Source: Dermanyssus gallinae
Taxonomy: Eukaryota > Arthropoda > Arachnida > Mesostigmata > Dermanyssidae
Direction: 5' to 3'
DNA length: 64,000 nt
Assembly (NCBI GenBank): GCA_003439945.1
Contig: QVRM01000325.1
Span: 612,501-676,500, forward strand
Shown here: positions 60,095-64,000 of the stretch, one piece after another
How positions within the stretch are numbered: position 1 is the stretch's first letter
Layout of the letters: the number at the start of each line of letters is the position of its first letter
Position numbers and translations under genes: made by a program
Notes under the pieces: model-generated
Database searches by the model: none
Seen by the model: the letters and a program-made list of their open reading frames with translations, nothing else
What the model was told of the DNA's origin: nothing

Positions 60095-63000
60095 CACAAT
60101 ATATTTGGGCATATTTGGTCAGTGAACAATTTGTCGAACTATCAAGGCAAATTCCGAATTCTATTTCATATACATATATTATCACATGTATTTCGCTCAT
60201 ATTGAGAAATATCCATAATATATGATGCCCTCTAAACAGCAACAGCATGGGAAGGATGATGATACGTGCTTTACGAAACAGCCATTATTGCAGCAGCCGG
60301 TGGGCTGAGCTTCGGCGCCAAAACCTTTGTTGCTTTCTGAGAGGGCGACGGATAAATGGTGCATGTATAATGCAAATTCGGAGTTTATTGCTGTACGAGA
60401 TCCGAAAAGATTTCAGCTCTGCAGGAAGCTTAGTCGAAACGTCGCCACCATCTCCATTAAGTCGTGTCAATTAGCGAACGGACTGAAAATGGTTCGCCAA
60501 GTTCCGTGGTTTAGCTTTCAACCTGTACCAACAACAAACAAAAGGAGAACTCGCGGAACAAGCTGAAGTTGACCAAGCAATCATTGTCAGGGTGGGCATT
60601 GCTCAAATGCGCTTGGAATAACTGCTAAGCCCTGCAGCAAGTGGGTTCCTCACAAACTGAGTAACGCCAAGAAACTGAAGCGTATGCGCGTCTGCACCTC
60701 TCCTCTCAATCGCCATCGCTTCGCCAAGCTTCGATCTTGAATCATTGGGTAACCTGCACTAAAAATGGGTCTTCTAGGAGAATGCAAGCAGGCAACAAAG
60801 ATTCTGGTTCGAGAGCTCTGGCAGGTCGCGGAGTCAAGCCAGGCAAAAGGTCCACTCAGGTAAGGCCGTGGACGTGTTGTCGGTTGAATATCATCGTTCA
60901 CTTTGAACTTTTTAGAAGTTGAACAGATGGTTATCTTTCACCAAGATAACGCGAAATCCCATGTGAGCAACACCAGTCTTTAAAGATATGCAATCTGGGC
61001 TGGAAAGCTATTGAGCACCCGCCATACTCCCCGAACTTTGCAGCTTTAGACGATTTTTGAACTGGAAAAATGCAAGTCTTTTAAGGACGTCCGAAACGCG
61101 GTACAACACCTCTTTATCAGCGGGAAACAGGATACTTTTACAAAAGAGAGGTCAAAAAGCTGATTTAACGTTAACAAAAATTACTCCATTGAAGGAGCGG
61201 GGGGGGGGGAGAGGACTAGTCGATTAATGATTAAATAATAATGTTTTTTTCTTTTAATTATATTCTTGTATTCTGAATTTGATTTTTTTACAATTATTCG
61301 GCAAAAACCAATTTAATATAAAGAACATGCAAATTATCTAGACAAACACGGGCACGCTTTAGGGAAAACTGCAAGAACGTTTGCACTAACCAAATGATTA
61401 ACACCTATTTGTCTAACGCTCTCTTAAATAGTACATTTATTACCACGAAAGGAATCGTCTATTATATTCCATGGAAAAGTGACACTAGGTAGCTTTTCCC
61501 CCCACCCTCGAAAGTTTTGAAGTCTTTTTTTCCAAATAATTCTAAAGTGAGCGGAACAATAATATTATGGTATATAGCAGGGCATTATTTTAAAAACTAT
61601 GACAATATTTTGCATCAGTAGACGGGGTTATCAATTGCTTCAAACGATCGAGTTGCCGGCAGTGTCCCCGTCATACTCAAAGCATTGTGTTGTAATAGTA
61701 AATTGCGAATGAATTGATCAACAACGCATTTTAGATGCGTGCGATCTCGTCGATCGCGTTTTACAGCGAGTTTAGCCACGGGATAAATTATAGCATACGA
61801 CGTATCTATCGTGAAACCGTGTATCTACCGGTCGACCCGCCCGTGGATTCCGGCATACTCGTATATCGTGGTCTAGAGGCCTAAGGACGCCAGCCAGACC
61901 TAGCTGTCATCTACTGGGGTGTCGCCGGTTCAATCTCTATCCCGAGAGGATGTATAATCAGCCTTTAGAGGAATGCAATTTAAACTGGAAACAGAAAGTA
62001 TTCAGCGTGGTATTGCCGTGGTATGGTCCCTACGGGGGCCTTTAGACCCGTCAGTCCCGAGTCAGTGCCGAGTAAATGAGAACTGAAGGGTAGCTAAGAC
62101 TACAACAGGCGCTCGCTTGTAATGTACTTCGCTACGTCAATTGCCTGGTTCTGTTCACCAGGAGTACGTAATTTTCACAAAGACTTCAAAAGTGAACTTA
62201 TTAATGGTCAGCACGTTAAGGAAATGGCCACAAAGGCGTTTGTAGTGTCACCATTAGTCCTTAGATAGTTTTCGTTCTACATACCCATCTATCTGCCCAT
62301 TCAGCCTAAACATGGCACCCACAGCTGTGGCGATTTTGAAAGGCTTCTGAAGCCTGTTTTCCTTAAACATGCTTAAAGGCCCCAATCATTGTGCTCACTA
62401 AGTTCGTTTACCCCCTAGCAAAGACTGCTTTTTCTCTCGAGTAAGTTATCACTGCAATGCCTATACACATGTGTAATGTCCCAAACATCTTCCAAATGCA
62501 AATCACTTGCAGACTAAATAAAATCAAAAACTTCCTTGCCTATTAAATATACGTGTAGAACCTCAAGCGTAAAGATGCCTGCAAATTCGTTCGCACATAG
62601 CCGGAGCACAAACGACCTACTACTCTTACTGATTTCGCGAATGACGACAGACAAGTAAAACTACAAACCGTAAAAGTCGGTACGTCATCACCAGGTTTTC
62701 GATTTCAGTAGCGCGAAGCTCAAAATGTGTGCACGCTATGCCAGCCGTGGTGGATACCATTATGTGAGCAGGACACGTTCTGCGAGCTCAACGTCAAATT
62801 TGCATGCAAATTCCCTGATATGGAGTCTATCATTGTGTAAGTAAGGAAAATACACAATTCTAAAATCTTTCACTACAATCAAAACGTGTGTTACCGTATA
62901 CATATGCATACGATTAGTACAGTGCATTCGAGTCAGTACACCCGACCATGTTGTTGCTGCTGCTGCTGCCGGTTCTAGAAATACCTCGTTCGAGGTGTCG

Positions 63001-63749
63001 CGAAGGACCGGACGATACGTGCAGTTCCAATGATCGATCGTGGTGTTCGCGTTGGGCTTGAGATATTTCTTGAAGGCGGCCTTGTCGAAGCCAACACACG
63101 ACCGGCCAGCCGTCTGATTCGGAGTCGCGTGAAACACAAACGGCCTGGTGTCCTTGCTGTCCTTTGAGCACTCTTGGGCGTACGTCGTAAAGTACTTCTT
63201 GATGATGCGCGGCTCGTTGAAGTCGTAGCTCCGAATGCGGCACCTGCGTGTGTAGATCACGTAGTTTTTGTACAGCCCCGGATCGGACACGTTGTAGGCC
63301 TTCGTCGCCAGACGCAGGCTGTCCAGCTCGGTTAGCAGGGGTTCGGCTTTCGCGTTCGGCGGGGTCAGGCCGCCATGGGTGGCCCCGCTGTGACCGCTCA
63401 TAGAGCCGGCACCGCCGGTGGGCGAAGGCAGCACGATGGCCCCACTGCTGTAGGCACGAAGCTCGGAAGCGGTCGTTGAGTCGTTCTGATCTAAGGAGTA
63501 GCGGAACACATTCGTAGCTGAGCCGATGTACAACAGGAAAAACAACGAGAGTCCGACGATACCGATATAGAACGTGAATGGCCGTGGTGATGTGGTGCTG
63601 ACATCAACAGCACCGTCTCCGTACGTCTCCGACAGAAGGCTGAAAGTGAAGCGCAACGAAACGAAAAACATACAACTCGCTGTAAAAGAGGAAAGAAGCT
63701 CTTTTTTTGGACAACAAATCAAGATGTCTAAGCATGTCAACAATACCAT
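51091..63749 (-). CDS. DUF229-family protein (sulfatase/alkaline-phosphatase-like fold), multi-exon gene
   Basis: Seven coding exons on the minus strand join in phase: 63639-62985, 59700-59413, 55789-55638, 54760-54655, 53800-53600, 52757-52527 and 51660-51091. Together they give 733 residues from the first acceptor (770 if translation starts at the ATG at 63749). The order is a short cytosolic end, one membrane anchor, a Ser/Gly/Pro-rich stalk and a DUF229 domain with [23 protein letters not shown] and ISDHGFR. These match metal- and nucleophile-position motifs of the alkaline phosphatase superfamily. Family members are type II or secreted ectodomain proteins of unknown substrate. Introns are about 3.3, 3.6, 0.88, 0.85, 0.84 and 0.87 kb. 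The fourth intron uses a GC donor. Confidence 0.9.
52527..52757 (-). CDS. DUF229 gene, exon with ISDHG motif
   Basis: Starts after a (T)n-GTAG acceptor with [18 protein letters not shown], then [24 protein letters not shown] supplies the metal-ligand Asp and His of the superfamily. It ends PQALANMK at AAG|GTGCAC. 77 codons, phase 0. Confidence 0.9.
53269..53315. repeat. (TA)n microsatellite in DUF229 intron 5 region
   Basis: About 47 bp of pure TA, within the intron between the exons at 53600 and 52757. Confidence 0.9.
53600..53800 (-). CDS. DUF229 gene, exon with TPTTYWPRP and SETAHDE
   Basis: Starts after TTCGCTGTTGCAG with [15 protein letters not shown], contains CLGP (cysteine in FKMCLGPDF) and [15 protein letters not shown], and ends at a consensus GAG|GTAAGT donor. 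67 codons, phase 0 at both ends. Confidence 0.9.
54655..54760 (-). CDS. DUF229 gene, exon ending in a GC donor
   Basis: Starts after TTGTTTTCAG; its first base completes an Arg codon, then [20 protein letters not shown] and YSSLKGFKK. The only donor that keeps phase with the next exon is AAG|GCAAGT, a GC-AG intron. The nearby GT (54650-54649) would shift the frame. Confidence 0.9.
54940..55612. other. GC-rich unclassified block filling DUF229 intron 3
   Basis: About 670 bp, much richer in GC than flanking intron, with open frames on both strands (55336-55713 +, 55634-55230 -). No motif is recognised. It is probably an inserted, decayed transposon fragment, since the exons on either side splice cleanly without it. 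Confidence 0.4.
55638..55789 (-). CDS. DUF229 gene, exon with GYNKVG motif
   Basis: Starts after CATGTTTACAG with [20 protein letters not shown], continues [13 protein letters not shown], and ends NATR at an AAG|GTAATG donor, leaving two bases of a codon. 'YnkVG.Ns.pN..aLl.G' is a family hallmark. Confidence 0.9.
55824..55900. repeat. (TA)n microsatellite, ~77 bp
   Basis: Uninterrupted alternating AT just upstream (in - sense) of a DUF229 exon. Confidence 0.95.
56090..57000 (-). pseudogene. Decayed LINE fragment on the minus strand
   Basis: Minus-strand frames give [20 protein letters not shown] followed by LDGIS near 56575-56665, the 'eEm..vLkkm...s.GlDGi' block that opens LINE reverse transcriptases. 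The rest is heavily shifted and pyrimidine-rich on the plus strand. It lies next to the mariner in intron 2. Confidence 0.4.
57009..58099 (+). mobile_element. mariner element with 28-bp terminal inverted repeats, inactive
   Basis: CAGGTAGTTCAATAAGTTCT... at 57011 and its inverted copy ending at 58097 match over about 28 bp with one mismatch. TA repeats flank both ends, so the exact TA target duplication cannot be placed by one or two bases. Length is about 1.09 kb, slightly short for a mariner (about 1.3 kb), explained by an internal deletion in the transposase. It sits in intron 2 of the DUF229 gene, opposite in orientation to it. Confidence 0.9.
57101..58032 (+). pseudogene. mariner transposase, broken
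   Basis: A cut-and-paste DNA transposase relic. An ATG at 57101 opens a frame (MEKNSF...) that needs a shift near 57120 to enter [19 protein letters not shown]. The DNA-binding helix-turn-helix region follows, with [15 protein letters not shown] and [21 protein letters not shown] frame change near 57480 leads to [15 protein letters not shown] (first catalytic Asp). A TGA at 57703-57705 interrupts the block with the second Asp ([15 protein letters not shown]). Between LKQELIE and [20 protein letters not shown] the segment that should hold the third catalytic Asp is missing. The end [17 protein letters not shown] is intact. Confidence 0.85.
58108..58128. repeat. (TA)n next to the mariner end
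   Basis: Short pure TA tract flanking the right terminal repeat; the left end also abuts TA repeat, so insertion was into or beside a TA tract. Confidence 0.8.
58703..58790 (+). mobile_element. SINE family B, 5' head fragment
   Basis: AAGTGGCGGCGGGGTCTAGG, ACTAGTCATGGTTGTCATCT and CGCCGGTTCAAC match the tRNA-like head of the copy at 28306. The body is absent or too diverged. Confidence 0.6.
59263..59345. repeat. (AAT)n microsatellite, ~80 bp
   Basis: Nearly pure AAT, about 65 bp downstream (in - sense) of a DUF229 exon end. Confidence 0.95.
59413..59700 (-). CDS. DUF229 gene, exon with GLDSMSRLN motif
   Basis: Begins after CGGTTTACAG with [15 protein letters not shown] and ends LKYLK at an AAG|GTGTGT donor, phase 0 at both ends, 96 codons. 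[15 protein letters not shown] carries the Asp-Ser pair expected at the metal/nucleophile site. [11 protein letters not shown] matches the family's 'R.mPkT..yL' signature. Confidence 0.9.
59964..60090. repeat. (TA)n microsatellites, two tracts
   Basis: About 69 bp at 59964-60032 and about 32 bp at 60059-60090, separated by CATATACAATTGAAGG-type sequence. Confidence 0.95.
60600..61190 (+). pseudogene. Old mariner/Tc1-type transposase relic
   Basis: Scattered blocks in order: [19 protein letters not shown] (about 60638-60695), [17 protein letters not shown] (about 60928-60980, the third catalytic Asp region, 'hqDNAkpHvs'), then [12 protein letters not shown] sequence (about 61017-61040). [20 protein letters not shown] (about 61078-61140) ends the series. 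Many stops. The family differs from the mariner at 57.0-58.1 kb. It lies in intron 1 of the DUF229 gene. No terminal repeats could be fixed. Confidence 0.6.
61191..61862. other. Intronic, no gene seen
   Basis: AT-rich intron sequence with a G10 run at about 61200. Nothing else supportable. Confidence 0.5.
61863..61990 (+). mobile_element. SINE family B, head plus diverged body
   Basis: ATCGTGGTCTAGAGGCC, GCTGTCATCTACTGGGGTGT and CGCCGGTTCAATC match the family B head; the following sequence is only weakly similar. Confidence 0.55.
61991..62759. other. Intronic, no gene seen
   Basis: Intron 1 sequence of the DUF229 gene without further recognisable repeats. Confidence 0.5.
62985..63639 (-). 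CDS. DUF229 gene, exon with membrane anchor
   Basis: A TTGCGCTTCACTTTCAG acceptor ends at 63640, so this is probably an internal exon entered with two bases of a codon carried over. The frame also extends to an ATG at 63749, but those 36 residues look like intron. The signal anchor [19 protein letters not shown] is followed by a Gly/Ser/Pro stalk, then [23 protein letters not shown] and HWNCTY with cysteines likely in disulfides. The exon ends NTSNE-like (TSNE) at a GAG|GTATTT donor, phase 0. Confidence 0.85.
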
Positions 63750-63781
63750 TCCATGACATACTACTAAAGTGAAAGTAAAGT

Positions 63782-63950
63782 TTTTGGGCTGACCCTCAGC
63801 CTAGATTTAACGTCCACGGGACTGCTTTTCGCATTGCCGTATTTTGATCGACCCCCATAAATACAAATGTGCAATGGTGGGGCTCGAACGGGCTTGCCTA
63901 TGTGTCTCATCCGGTCGCGAGGCGCAGGCGGAATGCACCATCGGGCTCGA
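63782..63950 (-). mobile_element. SINE family A, copy 4
   Basis: On the minus strand it starts TCGAGCCCGATGGTGCATTC, has the B box CGTTCGAGCCCC, then CATTTGTATTTATGGGGG, GCAGTCCCGTGGACGTTAAA and GGCTGAGGGTCAGCCC. It matches the copy at 36102-36281 through the 3' end. No target duplication is visible. It is just upstream of the DUF229 anchor exon, in the same orientation as the gene. Confidence 0.8.
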
Positions 63951-64000
63951 CTGTTGACTACTACTACTACTAATATTCATGATTAATTTGATTGTATGCT

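Overview
This is a eukaryotic window, most likely from an arthropod. The basis is spliced genes, tRNA-derived SINEs, several non-LTR retrotransposon families, mariner elements, and very abundant (TA)n and (GTT/AAC)n microsatellites. A chelicerate such as a mite or tick would fit, but nothing seen here proves it. No prokaryotic operons, CRISPR arrays or rRNA genes are visible. Host genes are sparse. The last two exons of an unrecognised + strand gene lie at 2-687. A GC-rich intronless MFS transporter gene (SLC18-like) occupies 15958-17253 on the - strand. A probable - strand gene encoding an Asn/Thr/Ala-rich low-complexity protein lies between about 31.2 and 25.4 kb. A well-supported - strand DUF229 (sulfatase/alkaline-phosphatase-like) gene fills 63.6-51.1 kb, with seven visible exons whose splice sites and phases all agree. 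Most of the rest is transposon debris of different ages. An old LINE family (YADD and FRRGG motifs, cysteine/histidine-rich C-terminus) is present as four decayed copies near 1.5-2.7, 2.9-7.3, 10.8-11.4 and 22.0-23.0 kb. One copy was split by a younger LINE with a poly(A) tail (about 3569-6063) and by a SINE. A much better preserved LINE (about 40.74-44.20 kb: end of ORF1, then endonuclease and reverse transcriptase) is broken by a single frameshift in an A8 run and ends in a CATAT repeat. Two tRNA-derived SINE families, here called A and B, recur across the window, and one family A copy has a 16-bp target-site duplication. A mariner with 28-bp terminal inverted repeats, dead through frameshifts, a stop and an internal deletion, sits in intron 2 of the DUF229 gene, and an older mariner relic lies in intron 1. 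Structural features that these families do not explain include a 0.53-kb inverted repeat of roughly 98% identity enclosing 2.8 kb (44445-48286). Others are a tight foldback of about 115-125-bp arms (34385-34633), several perfect short hairpins, and a 51-bp palindrome-containing unit repeated 120 bp apart inside a GTT tract.
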